Source of the DNA: Mesorhizobium_G sp049840935 | GTDB taxonomy: Bacteria; Pseudomonadota; Alphaproteobacteria; Rhizobiales; Rhizobiaceae | NCBI GenBank assembly: GCA_049840935.1 | Contig: JASGJA010000015.1 | Span: 59,712-123,711 of the forward strand | Direction: 5' to 3' | DNA length: 64,000 nucleotides | Shown: one piece after another, positions 51,230-61,401 of the stretch | How the letters are laid out: each line of letters opens with the position of its first letter | How positions within the stretch are numbered: the stretch's first letter is position 1 | Notes under the pieces: generated by a model | Database searches by the model: none | What the model was told of the DNA's origin: nothing | What the model saw: only the letters and a program-made list of their open reading frames with translations | Program-made: the position numbers and the translations under genes

Positions 51230-52195
51230 GTGCGGCAAATCGAAGGCGCTATGAAAGAGTTTCTGCTCGAAATCTCCGGCAATGAGATTCCCGATGGAGC
51301 AAATTCGGGCTTTATCGTTGCGGAAGGCAACAGGCGCTTGCGCTACGCCTTATTCAAAGCAACGTCCCGCCCGCTCAAAGGCACCGTCATATTGCTGCCG
51401 GGCCGAAACGAACCAATCGAGAAATATTTCGAAACCGCGCGCACGCTGACAGAACGCGGCTTTGGCGTGGCGACATTCGACTGGCGCGGACAAGGGCTTT
51501 CCGACCGCGAGTTGATGGATCCACTGCGCGGCGACGTTTCGGATTTCGGTATTTATGCAGACGATCTCGATCAGTTTTTCAGTGAAATCGTTCTGCCGGA
51601 TTGTCGAGGACCCTATTTCATTGTCGCGCATTCCACTGGAGCGCTCATTGCGCTCGATGCTGCGCCGCGGCTGCGCAACAGGGTTGAGCGCATGGTGTTG
51701 CTTGCTCCGCTTCTGGAAGTGGGGCGGATGCCCCTCTCCGCGAACGCACTGCGACGACTCGCCAATCTGCTGAAGCTGGCCGGATTTGGCAGCTTTTACG
51801 CGACCGGAGGCAAGTGGAAGCCAACGCCTTTCGAACGCAATAATGTGACTACCGATCCAGAGCGCTACGCGCGCAATGTAAGGCTGTTCACCACGCATCC
51901 GAGGCTATCTCTGGGCGGGCCGACGATTCGATGGATGCATGCCGCAGTTCACGCCGCGCGGCGCGTTTCCGACCCCGACTACATGGCGCGGCTGCACATT
52001 CCGATTCTGTTTGTTGCGGCTGGTGCCGATACGGTTGTTTCGAGCCGAGCCATCGAGCGCTATGCGCGCCACTTGCGATCCAGCTATTGCGTGACGATTG
52101 ACGGCGCAAAACACGAGATTTTGCAGGAACGCGATTATTACCTCCAGCAATTCTGGGCTGCGTTCGATGCATATGTTCCCGGATCGGCGGCTTAG
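51230..52195 (+). CDS. Alpha/beta hydrolase (lysophospholipase/monoacylglycerol lipase-like)
   Basis: A 321-residue Hydrolase_4 family enzyme. Strand/oxyanion region VILLPGRNEPIEKYFETARTL, FDWRGQGLSDRE (family hallmark), nucleophile Ser in FIVAHSTGALIAL (about residue 145), Asp in VAAGADTVVSS and His in DGAKHEILQE. No signal peptide, hence cytosolic or membrane-peripheral. Substrate probably lysophospholipid or acylglycerol (PldB-like). The GTG start has AAGGAG exactly six bases before it; an ATG 21 bases on is the alternative. The convergent HigA gene ends 9 bases after its stop. Confidence 0.88.
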   Translation: MRQIEGAMKEFLLEISGNEIPDGANSGFIVAEGNRRLRYALFKATSRPLKGTVILLPGRNEPIEKYFETARTLTERGFGVATFDWRGQGLSDRELMDPLRGDVSDFGIYADDLDQFFSEIVLPDCRGPYFIVAHSTGALIALDAAPRLRNRVERMVLLAPLLEVGRMPLSANALRRLANLLKLAGFGSFYATGGKWKPTPFERNNVTTDPERYARNVRLFTTHPRLSLGGPTIRWMHAAVHAARRVSDPDYMARLHIPILFVAAGADTVVSSRAIERYARHLRSSYCVTIDGAKHEILQERDYYLQQFWAAFDAYVPGSAA

Positions 52196-52204
52196 CGTCA
52201 GGAC

Positions 52205-52507
52205 CTAGGCGGCCGCAGCGAATGCTTCGATTGTCTGGAGTTCTGCCGAAATTCGCGCTTCCTGTGTCGAAAGCTCGTGCGCAATCTGAAAATTCATCCA
52301 GAACTGCGGAGACGTCTTAAAATATTTAGCCAACCGCAGGGCGGTATCGGGAGTGATACCGACTTCCTCCTTCACGATGCGCTCGATACGTGTGCGGGGA
52401 AGATGCAATGCCTTCGCCAAAGCCCCGGCACTCATCGAAAGTGGAACCAGATATTCCTCACGTAGAAACTCACCGGGATGAACCGGCCGAGCAAAATTAA
52501 TAGCCAT
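52205..52507 (-). CDS. higA: HigA-type antitoxin
   Basis: A 100-residue antitoxin with a Xre helix-turn-helix (MSAGALAKALHLPRTRIERIVKEE) and the HigA opening NFARPVHPGEFLREEYL. It neutralises HigB by direct binding and represses the operon at TATCA/TGATA operators upstream of higB. It is the second gene of the pair, 11 bases after higB. Confidence 0.93.
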   Translation of the reverse strand: MAINFARPVHPGEFLREEYLVPLSMSAGALAKALHLPRTRIERIVKEEVGITPDTALRLAKYFKTSPQFWMNFQIAHELSTQEARISAELQTIEAFAAAA

Positions 52508-52518
52508 TTCGTTCTCCT

Positions 52519-52800
52519 CTAATGATAATCTACGATCTCAACCTCTTCAGCACCCGCATCCGTCCATCGAAAGCAAATGCGCCACTGGGCATTGATTCGG
52601 ATTGAGTGCTGACCAACACGATCATCTTTCAATGCTTCGAGATGATTGCCGGGAGGCGACCGTAAATCATCAAGATTTGACGCGTTGTGGATCGCCTGCA
52701 TCCGCCGCTCCGCAGACCGAAAAATGTCAACTGGAATTCCCTTTGGCACCTTTCCTGACAAAACGGCTTCAGCAAATTTTCCTCTGACAGATATAATCAT
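52519..52800 (-). CDS. higB: HigB-type (RelE superfamily) mRNA interferase toxin
   Basis: A 93-residue ribosome-dependent mRNA endonuclease. Typical residues SVRGKFAEAVLSGKVPKGIP, NLDDLRSPPGNHLEALKDDRVGQHSIRINAQWRICFRW and closing VEIVDYH; the Arg/His in QHSIRINAQWRICF are the family active-site region. I placed the start at ATGATTATATC because the HigB fold begins there; the frame is open 63 bases further, through the operators. Toxin-first order is standard for HigBA. Both parts are intact. Confidence 0.92.
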   Translation of the reverse strand: MIISVRGKFAEAVLSGKVPKGIPVDIFRSAERRMQAIHNASNLDDLRSPPGNHLEALKDDRVGQHSIRINAQWRICFRWTDAGAEEVEIVDYH

Positions 52801-52820
52801 TGCGACCTTCAGGCGACACA

Positions 52821-52874
52821 TATCATCGACTGATACGCGGATGGTTCGAGTCCATTGTATCAATTACTGATACA
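52821..52874 (-). promoter_or_regulatory. Two HigA operator-like dyads before higB
   Basis: TATCA-N5-TGATA at 52821-52835 and TGTATCA-N5-TGATACA at 52856-52874, same half-site and same spacing, centres 37 bases apart (about 3.5 helical turns). They flank the likely higBA promoter, fitting autoregulation by a HigA dimer. The rest of the gap toward gltB is AT-rich. Confidence 0.7.
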
Positions 52875-53060
52875 TTTTCCAGCAAAATCGTATTGATCAC
52901 ATTTCAAAGAAAATGCTTATAAGCTTTCCATAAACGCCATTGCCGCGACATTTTGTTTCTGGAATTGGCAATTTTCTTTTCGAATCCTTCTTGTGTGAAG
53001 CAAGGATTTCTGACATAAAAATTTAGGACAGCATTACTGTCTTATTTGATCGCATGAAGA

Positions 53061-53089
53061 GCCGGGTTGGCGCATCTGCGCAGTCCGGC
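53061..53089 (+). promoter_or_regulatory. Leader hairpin upstream of gltB
   Basis: GCCGG / CCGGC outer stem and GCGCA-TC-TGCGC inner stem form a long hairpin about 80 bases before gltB, followed by CTTT. It might be an attenuator or simply a terminator-like element; function not known. Confidence 0.4.
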
Positions 53090-53166
53090 CTTTCGCGTGG
53101 GTTGCATTGAACGGCTGAAGGGTTAACCCTTGGCCATTGTCGCCCGAAAGGGCCAGAACGGAGGGA

Positions 53167-56100
53167 ATGATGATGACGGACATGACGCCATCTGCAGTGA
53201 CAGAGCAAACGCTCGCCGCGCAGACGAATGCGGCGACCGTCAAAAACACCACCATTCCCGGTTTGCCCACCAAACGAGGCCTTTACGACCCTCGCAATGA
53301 ACATGACGCCTGCGGCGTCGGTTTCATCGCGCAGATGAAGGGTGTGAAGTCGCACCAGATCGTCAAGGACGGGCTTTTTATGCTCGAAAACTTGACGCAT
53401 CGCGGCGCCGTGGGAGCCGATCCGCTGGTTGGCGACGGTGCCGGCGTGCTGGTGCAGCTACCGGATCGCTTTTTCCGCGAGGAAATGGCGGCGCTCGGCG
53501 TGGAATTGCCGCCTGCGGGTGGATATGGCGTGGGCCACTGGTTTATGCCGCAGAATGCGGAAATGCGCGCCCATATCGACGAAATTATTCGCGAAAGTGC
53601 ACAATCCGAAGGCCTGCCAATTCTGGGTTTCCGCGACGTGCCCGGTCGATAACTCCTCGCTGTCGAAGGAACTCGATATTGTTGCTTCGGAGCCGTTCCA
53701 TCGGCAAGTCTTCATCGGTCGCACGCCGGACATCACCGACGACGAGGAATATGAAGCTCGGCTTTATATTCTGAGGAAGGTGATTTCCGGGCGCATCTAT
53801 GCCGAGAACGACAATAAGGACATTGGCGCCTATTGCGTTTCGCTGTCGTCGCGCACGATTGTCTACAAGGGCATGTTCCTCGCCTATCAGGTAGGCGCGT
53901 ATTACAAGGATTTACACGATCCGCGTTTCGAGACCGCACTTATCCTTGTGCATCAGCGCTTTTCGACGAACACTTTCCCATCGTGGAAGCTCGCGCACCC
54001 GTATCGAATGCTCGCGCACAATGGCGAGATCAACACCGTGCGCGGCAACAACAACTGGATGGCGGCGCGGCAGGCGTCCGTGGATTCCGACCTGTTCGGG
54101 AACGATATTTCCAAGATCTGGCCGATTTCCTATGAAGGACAGTCGGACACGGCCTGCTTCGATAACGCGCTCGAATTCCTGTTCCAGGGCGGCTACAAGC
54201 TGAGCCACGCCATGATGATGCTGGTTCCAGAAGCCTGGGCCGGTAACAAGTCCATGGATGAGGACCGTAAGGCATTTTACGAATACCATGCGGCGCTCAT
54301 GGAGCCGTGGGACGGCCCGGCAGCACTTGCCTTTACGGATGGTCGCCAGATTGGCGCGACGCTTGACCGCAACGGCCTTCGTCCGGCGCGCTACGTCGTT
54401 ACCGATGATGACCGTGTGATCCTTGCGTCCGAGGCTGGTGCGCTTCCGGTTGCAGAAAAGCATATTGTCAGGAAGTGGCGCTTGCAGCCCGGCAAGATGC
54501 TGTTGATCGACCTCGTGAAGGGTCGCATCATTTCTGACGAAGAGATCAAGTCGGAGATTGCGCACAAGCATCCCTACAAGGAATGGCTGGCGCGCACGCA
54601 GCTTATCCTGGAGGAGTTGAAGCCGGTAGAGCCGCGCGCATTGCGTAAGGACGTGTCCCTGCTCGACCGTCAGCAGTCCTTTGGCTACACGCAGGAAGAC
54701 CTGAAGCTTTTGATGGCTCCCATGGCGGTGACTGGTCAGGAAGCCGTCGGCTCCATGGGTACGGACACGCCAATTTCGGCAATGTCGGACAAGTCGAAGC
54801 TGCTTTACACCTACTTCAAGCAGAACTTCGCACAGGTAACGAACCCGCCCATCGACCCGATCCGCGAGGAATTGGTCATGAGCCTCGTTTCCTTCATCGG
54901 TCCGCGCCCTAACATTCTGGATTTGGTGGGAACTTCGCGCCGCAAGCGGCTTGAGGTGCGTCAACCTATCCTTACCAATGGCGATCTGGAAAAGATTCGC
55001 TCCATCGGTCACACCGAGGAAAGCTTCGACACCAAGACCATCGACATTACCTATGCGGCTACAGAGGGCGCAGAGGGCATGGCCGGGGCTATCGAGCGTC
55101 TGTGCGAACGCGCCGAGGCTGCGGTTGCCGGACGCTACAACATCATCATCCTGTCGGACCGTCAGGTGGGGCCGGACCGCATCGCCATCCCTGCCCTCCT
55201 GGCAACGGCAGCCGTGCACCACCATCTTGTTCGCAAGGGGCTGCGCACATCGGTGGGTCTGGTGGTGGAATCCGGCGAACCGCGCGAAATACATCATTTC
55301 TGCTGTCTCGCAGGCTATGGCGCGGAAGCGATCAACCCATACCTAGCTTTCGACTCGCTTCTGGACATGCACAAGCGTGGCGAAATGCCTGCGGAGGTCG
55401 ACCCGTACGAGGTTGTATCGCGCTACATCAAGTCGATCGGCAAAGGCATTCTGAAGGTCATGTCCAAGATGGGCATCTCGACCTATCAGTCCTATTGCGG
55501 CGCACAGATATTCGACGCCATCGGCCTATCGACGCCATTCGTAGATCAGTATTTCACCGGCACAGCCACGACTATCGAAGGCGTGGGGTTGGACGAAGTG
55601 GCCGCAGAAACGACGTCACGTCATACTGACGCTTTCGGCAACGATCCTGTTCTCGCGCACAATCTCGAAGTCGGCGGCGAATATATGTTCCGTATGCGCG
55701 GCGAGGCACATATGTGGTCGCCGGATGCGGTTGCTACTTTGCAGCACGCGGTGCGGCATGGCTCGTGGGATACATTCCAGCAATATTCGAAGCAGATCGA
55801 CAGCGAGACAGCACGCGCGCAAACCGTTCGCGGCCTGTTCAAGATCAAGCTGGCGGAAGAGACTGGCCACAAGCCTGTTCCTATCGACGAAGTGATGACG
55901 GCGGCGGATATCGTTCGGCGCTTTTCGACCGGTGCAATGTCTTTCGGCTCTATCAGCCGCGAGGCGCACACCACGCTGGCGATTGCCATGAACCGAATCG
56001 GCGGCAAGTCCAACACGGGAGAAGGCGGCGAAGAGCCAGACCGTTATTTCCCACTGCCGGACGGCAAGCCGAACCCGGAACGCTCGGCCATCAAGCAGGT

Positions 56101-57898
56101 GGCGTCGGGACGCTTTGGCGTGACGACCGAATATCTGGTCAACTCCGACATGATCCAGATTAAGGTGGCGCAGGGTGCGAAGCCCGGTGAAGGCGGGCAG
56201 TTGCCCGGCCACAAGGTGGACGCCACAATCGCCAAAACTCGGCACTCGACTCCGGGCGTTGGCCTGATTTCGCCGCCGCCGCACCATGATATCTACTCAA
56301 TCGAAGATCTGGCGCAGCTCATCTTCGACCTGAAGAACGTCAACCCTTCATCCGACATTTCGGTCAAGCTGGTGTCGGAAGTTGGCGTCGGGACGGTTGC
56401 GGCAGGCGTTGCCAAGGCGCGTGCCGACCACATCACCATCTCCGGCTATGATGGCGGAACGGGCGCATCGCCGCTGACCTCGCTCAAGCACGCCGGTTCG
56501 CCGTGGGAAATGGGCCTTGCCGAAACGCATCAGACATTGGTGCTGAACGGCCTGCGCTCACGCGTGGCGTTGCAGGTGGACGGCGGATTGCGCACCGGGC
56601 GCGACGTGATTATAGGCGCGCTTTTGGGCGCTGACGAGTTCGGTTTCTCGACTGCGCCGCTGATCGCGGCAGGCTGCATCATGATGCGCAAGTGCCATCT
56701 GAACACCTGCCCTGTGGGTGTGGCGACTCAGGACCCCGTGCTGCGCAAGCGCTTCAAGGGTACGCCGGAACATGTCATCAACTTCTTCTTCTATGTGGCG
56801 GAGGAAGTGCGCGCTCTGCTGGCGGAAATGGGCTTCCGGCATCTGGACGAGATCGTCGGCAATTCCGATCTTCTGGAAAAGCGTGAGTTGATCAACCACT
56901 GGAAGGCGAAGGGCCTGGACTTCTCGAAGCTGTTCTTCAAACCGGATGCGCCGGTGGAAGAAACGCACTGGACCAAGCGCCAGAAGCATCCGATTGACGA
57001 TGTGCTTGACCGCAAGTTGATCGAACTTGCCAAGCCCGCGCTGGAGGCACGCCAGCCGGTGGAGATCGAGGTCGACATCAAGAACGTCGACCGTTCGGCA
57101 GGCGCGATGCTTTCAGGAGAGGTGGCACGGCGCTTCAAGCATAAGGGTCTGCGGGAGGACACGATTTCGGTGAAGCTGCGCGGCACTGCCGGACAGTCAT
57201 TCGCTGCGTTTTTGGCGCGAGGCGTGACCTTTGACCTCATCGGCGACGGCAATGACTACGTGGCCAAGGGGCTGTCGGGCGGCAAGATCATCATCCGCCC
57301 GTCAGACGAGGCCAAAATCGTCGCGGAAGACTCGATCATCGTCGGCAACACCGTGCTTTACGGCGCGACCGAAGGCGAATGCTACTTCCGTGGTGTCGCG
57401 GGCGAGCGCTTTGCCGTGCGCAACTCCGGCGCGGCGGCTGTTGTCGAAGGCGTGGGCGACCACGGCTGCGAATATATGACCGGCGGCATTGTGGTTGTGC
57501 TCGGCAAGACGGGTCGCAACTTCGCAGCGGGCATGTCTGGCGGCGTTGCCTATGTCCTTGACGAGGAAGGTGATTTCGCAACTCGCTGCAATATGGCGAT
57601 GGTCGAGCTTGAGCCTGTCCCGGAAGAGGACGCGCTTCTTGAGCGGCTACACCACCACGGCGGCGACATCGACTTCAAGGGCCGCGTTGACGTATCCGGC
57701 GACATGACCACCCATGATGAGGAGCGACTGCACCAGCTCATATCGAACCATGTGCACTATACAGGCTCGACAAAGGCAAAAACGATCCTTGAGAACTGGT
57801 CGGAGTATCGGCCAAAATTCCGCAAGATCATGCCAGTTGAGTATAAACGGGCGCTGGAAGAAATGGCGCGTATGCGCATGGGCGTCGCTGCGGAATAA
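53167..57898 (+). pseudogene. gltB: Glutamate synthase (NADPH) large subunit, one frameshift
   Basis: Reads as ~1576 residues once one extra base is removed. Short propeptide, then the N-terminal nucleophile Cys in NEHDACGVGFIAQMKG (class II amidotransferase), THRGAVGADPLVGDGAGV; then the FMN/synthase domain (SGYDGGTGASPLTSLKHAG), the 3Fe-4S Cys region CIMMRKCHLNTCPVGVATQDP and the GXGXG beta-helix tail (GAAAVVEGVGDHGCEYMTGGIVVVLG). The shift is an extra G in CCCGG (53644-53645): FRDVP then continues as VDNSSLSKELD. GGAGGG precedes three tandem ATGs. With GltD it makes two glutamates from glutamine and 2-oxoglutarate. Break most likely a sequence error. Confidence 0.92.
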
Positions 57899-57963
57899 CC
57901 GCTTCCGATCATATGAAATCCAGGGCGTGAGCAGAGGCTCCGCCCAAGAGAACTGGAACTGAA

Positions 57964-59418
57964 ATGGGCAAGGTAACAGGCTTCCTTGAGATCGACCGGC
58001 AGGTGCACAAGTACCAACCGGCTTCCGACCGCATCCGCCACTTCCGCGAATTCACGCTTCCGATGTCTGACAAAGAGGTCGAGAAGCAGGCCGCGCGCTG
58101 CATGGATTGCGGCATTCCTTTTTGTCATGGGCCGACAGGCTGCCCGATCCACAACCAGATCCCCGACTGGAACGATCTGGTTTATAATGGCGATTGGGAG
58201 CAGGCGATCCGCAACCTGCATTCAACCAACAATTTCCCGGAGTTCACTGGCCGCGTTTGCCCCGCTCCTTGCGAAGAAGCGTGCACGCTGAACCTTGAGG
58301 ACATTCCAGTCGCCATCAAGACCGTTGAGCAGGCGCTGGCCGACAAGGCTTATGAGAGCGGCTATGTGCGCCCCTACCCTGCAGAAAAAAAGACCGGCAA
58401 GAAGGTTGCTGTCATCGGCTCCGGCCCCTCCGGCATGGCGGCGGCGCAGCAGCTTGGCCGTGCGGGCCATGAAGTGCATGTCTATGAGCGGGAGAGCCGC
58501 CCCGGCGGATTGCTGCGCTACGGCATTCCGGACTTCAAGATGGAGAAGCACTATATCGACCGTCGCGTCGTGCAGATGTCCGGTGAGGGCGTAACATTCC
58601 ATTGCGGCGTCAATGTCGGCGTGGACAAGAAGGTGGAAGATCTGCTCGCGGAGTTTGACGCGGTGCTCTATTGCGGCGGCTCGGAAACACCGCGCCCGGC
58701 AGGCATTCCCGGCACTGAATTCCACGGCGTGCATGATGCCATGCCATATCTGGTGCAGCAGAACCGGCGCGTGGGCGGCGAGGACATTCAGTCGTCGGCG
58801 TGGCCTTCCGAGCCAATCCTTGCGGGTGGTAAGCATATCGTCGTCGTGGGTGGCGGTGACACGGCATCCGACTGCGTTGGCACGGCTTTCCGCCAAGGCG
58901 CAGTGCGCGTGACCCAACTCGACATTCGCCCGCAGCCGCCGGAGAAGGAAGACAAGCTCGCCGTTTGGCCATACTGGGCAACGAAGATGCGTACGTCATC
59001 TTCGCAAGCCGAAGGCGCGCAGCGCGAATTTCAGGTCGCTACGCTGGAGTTTATCGGCGAGGACGGCGAACTGACCGGCGTGAAGTGCTGCGAGGTGGAC
59101 GAAAAGCGCAAGCCTATTCCGGGAACAGAATTTGTGATCCGCGCCGATCTGGCATTTATCGCGATCGGCTTTGCTGGCCCAATCAGCGGTGCAGTAACGA
59201 AAGAACTGGACGGTAAGCTCAACATCATCACTGACTCGCGCCGCTCGCAGAACGTTGCCGCAAACGACCGTGACTATCGCACGAATATCGACGGGCTGTA
59301 TGTTGCGGGCGACGTTCGTCGCGGCCAGTCGCTTGTGGTTTGGGCGATCCGCGAGGGTCGTCAGGCCGCAGCGTCAATTGATGAGGCGTTGATGGGCTCA
59401 ACCGTTCTGCCGCGGTAA
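57964..59418 (+). CDS. gltD: Glutamate synthase (NADPH) small subunit
   Basis: A 484-residue flavoprotein delivering NADPH electrons to GltB. N-terminal cysteine clusters for 4Fe-4S centres: RCMDCGIPFCHGPTGCPIHN and CPAPCEEACTLN. FAD motif KVAVIGSGPSGMAAAQQLGRAGHEVHVYERE, NADPH motif HIVVVGGGDTASDCVGTAFRQGA, and C-terminal GLYVAGDVRRGQSLVVWAI. Intact, 65 bases downstream of gltB, same transcript. GGAACTGAA precedes the ATG. Confidence 0.96.
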   Translation: MGKVTGFLEIDRQVHKYQPASDRIRHFREFTLPMSDKEVEKQAARCMDCGIPFCHGPTGCPIHNQIPDWNDLVYNGDWEQAIRNLHSTNNFPEFTGRVCPAPCEEACTLNLEDIPVAIKTVEQALADKAYESGYVRPYPAEKKTGKKVAVIGSGPSGMAAAQQLGRAGHEVHVYERESRPGGLLRYGIPDFKMEKHYIDRRVVQMSGEGVTFHCGVNVGVDKKVEDLLAEFDAVLYCGGSETPRPAGIPGTEFHGVHDAMPYLVQQNRRVGGEDIQSSAWPSEPILAGGKHIVVVGGGDTASDCVGTAFRQGAVRVTQLDIRPQPPEKEDKLAVWPYWATKMRTSSSQAEGAQREFQVATLEFIGEDGELTGVKCCEVDEKRKPIPGTEFVIRADLAFIAIGFAGPISGAVTKELDGKLNIITDSRRSQNVAANDRDYRTNIDGLYVAGDVRRGQSLVVWAIREGRQAAASIDEALMGSTVLPR

Positions 59419-59455
59419 ATTTGACAAGTTTTCATATTTGCAAAATAGCTTTCAT

Positions 59456-60310
59456 ATGATTAATTCTTATATATATGAGATTAATATTACCGCCTTGCGA
59501 ACCGTCACCGCGCAGACCAGATATGGCGACATGCTCGTTGTGGCTAACGACACCTACATCGGACGTTCTCTCATTGAATATGGTGAATGGACCCAAGGGG
59601 AAGTCGAATTACTTGAGCAACTGATCCAACCAGGAATGACCGCGTTGGACCTAGGTGCCAACGTGGGTTACCACACTTTGGCGCTTTCAAAAGCAGTTGG
59701 TGAGCACGGGACAGTCATTTCTTTCGAACCAAATCCTCTCATTTTTCAAATATTGACTGCCAATATCGCCCTCAACAATCTCAACAATGTTATTGCTTTG
59801 AATATGGCTATTGGAGATAGACAAGGAATTGTCGATGTTCCTTACATTGACGATTTCGCTCCGCAAAACTTTGGCGCCCTGTGCATCCCTGACTTTCCGA
59901 AATACGTGAACGAAAAAACTCTCTGTATGCCTGTCGCTCTGCAGAGGCTGGACGACATAGCTCTGGCTCGAAAAACGTCGATTATAAAAATAGATGTCGA
60001 AGAAATGGAATTTGCCGCGTTATCAGGCGCATTGACACTAATTCAAAATAATAGGCCTGCAATATTATTTGAAAACAGCACGAGGGGAGAAAATTCAGAA
60101 AGGACATTATGTTTAATGAACGAATTAAATTACGAATGCTATTGGTTCATGGCCAAATTTTACACAAATGAAAACTACAAGAAAAACCCAGTAAATATTT
60201 TTTCAAATAGTTATTCTATCAGTAATATTGCGATACCGCGCGAACGTCTTGGGTCAATCCGAGGGCTGCAAAAGGTGAAAGACATTTATGACCGTCCGGG
60301 CAAATGGTAA
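59456..60310 (+). CDS. FkbM family methyltransferase, AT-rich (likely acquired)
   Basis: A ~285-residue SAM-dependent methyltransferase. SAM-binding motif ALDLGANVGYHTLALSKAVGEHG (about residues 60-80), the acidic strand ISFEPNP, NIALNNLNNVIALNMAIGDRQG, and IKIDVEEMEFAALSGAL (motif following the active region), as in FkbM proteins that O-methylate sugars or polyketides. Base composition is clearly lower in GC than the neighbours, with many ATA/TTA/AAA codons in the last third and AT-rich flanks (TTCTTATATATATGAG). A TTG 18 bases earlier is an alternative start. Possibly modifies surface glycans; no glycan genes are adjacent. Confidence 0.82.
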   Translation: MINSYIYEINITALRTVTAQTRYGDMLVVANDTYIGRSLIEYGEWTQGEVELLEQLIQPGMTALDLGANVGYHTLALSKAVGEHGTVISFEPNPLIFQILTANIALNNLNNVIALNMAIGDRQGIVDVPYIDDFAPQNFGALCIPDFPKYVNEKTLCMPVALQRLDDIALARKTSIIKIDVEEMEFAALSGALTLIQNNRPAILFENSTRGENSERTLCLMNELNYECYWFMAKFYTNENYKKNPVNIFSNSYSISNIAIPRERLGSIRGLQKVKDIYDRPGKW

Positions 60311-60331
60311 ATATATATATCATAGAAAATA

Positions 60332-61387
60332 TCATACAGAATTCGCTATTGAACCCGTAGTAACTATACTCTCCTCCTCCGTGGCAAAGCTTGTGACGAA
60401 GCGGCAGAGCACTTCATCATCCGCAATCGACCCATCGTACCAATGAGGGGCGCGCCAATCATAAAACGCCGCGCCCTCGGCCTTGAGACGATCCGCCGTG
60501 TGTTTTTTGAGGATGGGAAACACCTCGTTCGCGTCGGGCGTCCATGCAAGGCGAGCGGTTGGCAACCCCTCGAACATCGACGCTAAGCGCTGAGCCATTG
60601 CATTGGCGTGACGCGCGTTGCTCAGCCACAAATCACCAGCGAAATAAGCTTCAAACTGGGCAGCGACGAAGCGCGACTTGGAAAACAATTGCGCCGCGCG
60701 CTTGTGGTGGAAGGCAAACTCGCCCGCACGCGAGGGATCGAACAAAACGACCGCTTCCGCGCACCAGCAGCCATTCTTTGTGCCACCGAATGACAATAAA
60801 TCAACGCCGCGCCGCCATGTCATATCTGCCGGAGAGCAATCCAACGCGACCAGCGCATTGGCGAAGCGCGCGCCATCCATATGCAGCAGCAAGCCATGCG
60901 TGCGCGCAACGTCTGCAATCGCGTCAATCTCGGCCAATGAATGCACAGTGCCGATTTCACTCGCCTGTGTGATGGAAACGGCAGCAGGACGCCCACCATG
61001 AACGAAGCCCGGAGGAAACAGGCCAATGGCTTCATGCAACAGAGATGGGTCGATCTTGCCGCGCGCACCTTCCACGGCGTGCAAGCGCAAACCGCCAGAC
61101 AAGAATTCCGGCGCGCCGCATTCGTCTTCCCGGATATGCGCTTCGGGATGGCAGAACACCACGCCGCCCACCTTCGCGACGGAGGCAAGCGACAAGGAGT
61201 TGGCCGCCGTACCAGTGGATACAAAGAAGACAGCCACGTCGCGTTCGAAAATTTCGCTGAACCGCGCAATGACACGCTTGTCCCAAGCGCCAGAGCCATA
61301 GGCGGGATCAAAGCCGCCTGCCGCCTCATTGAGCGCCGCAGCAACATCGGGATGCGCGCCCGCCCAATTGTCAGATGCAAAATACAT
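60332..61387 (-). CDS. ltaE: Low-specificity L-threonine aldolase
   Basis: A 351-residue PLP enzyme splitting L-threonine/L-allo-threonine to glycine and acetaldehyde. Motifs: SDNWAGAHPDVAAAL, FVSTGTAANSLSLA, CHPEAHIREDECGAPEFLSGG, LLLHMDGARFANAL, and the PLP lysine in DLLSFGGTKNGCW (about residue 203). Typical length. It is followed closely by hisN upstream in the same direction (14-base gap), so hisN and ltaE probably share a transcript. Confidence 0.93.
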   Translation of the reverse strand: MYFASDNWAGAHPDVAAALNEAAGGFDPAYGSGAWDKRVIARFSEIFERDVAVFFVSTGTAANSLSLASVAKVGGVVFCHPEAHIREDECGAPEFLSGGLRLHAVEGARGKIDPSLLHEAIGLFPPGFVHGGRPAAVSITQASEIGTVHSLAEIDAIADVARTHGLLLHMDGARFANALVALDCSPADMTWRRGVDLLSFGGTKNGCWCAEAVVLFDPSRAGEFAFHHKRAAQLFSKSRFVAAQFEAYFAGDLWLSNARHANAMAQRLASMFEGLPTARLAWTPDANEVFPILKKHTADRLKAEGAAFYDWRAPHWYDGSIADDEVLCRFVTSFATEEESIVTTGSIANSV

Positions 61388-61401
61388 GAGGGGAGCTTTC
61401 G

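Noticed and set aside
53912..55297. A long frame antisense to gltB
   Set aside because: Same shadow effect in GC-rich DNA; gltB motifs are continuous on the other strand.
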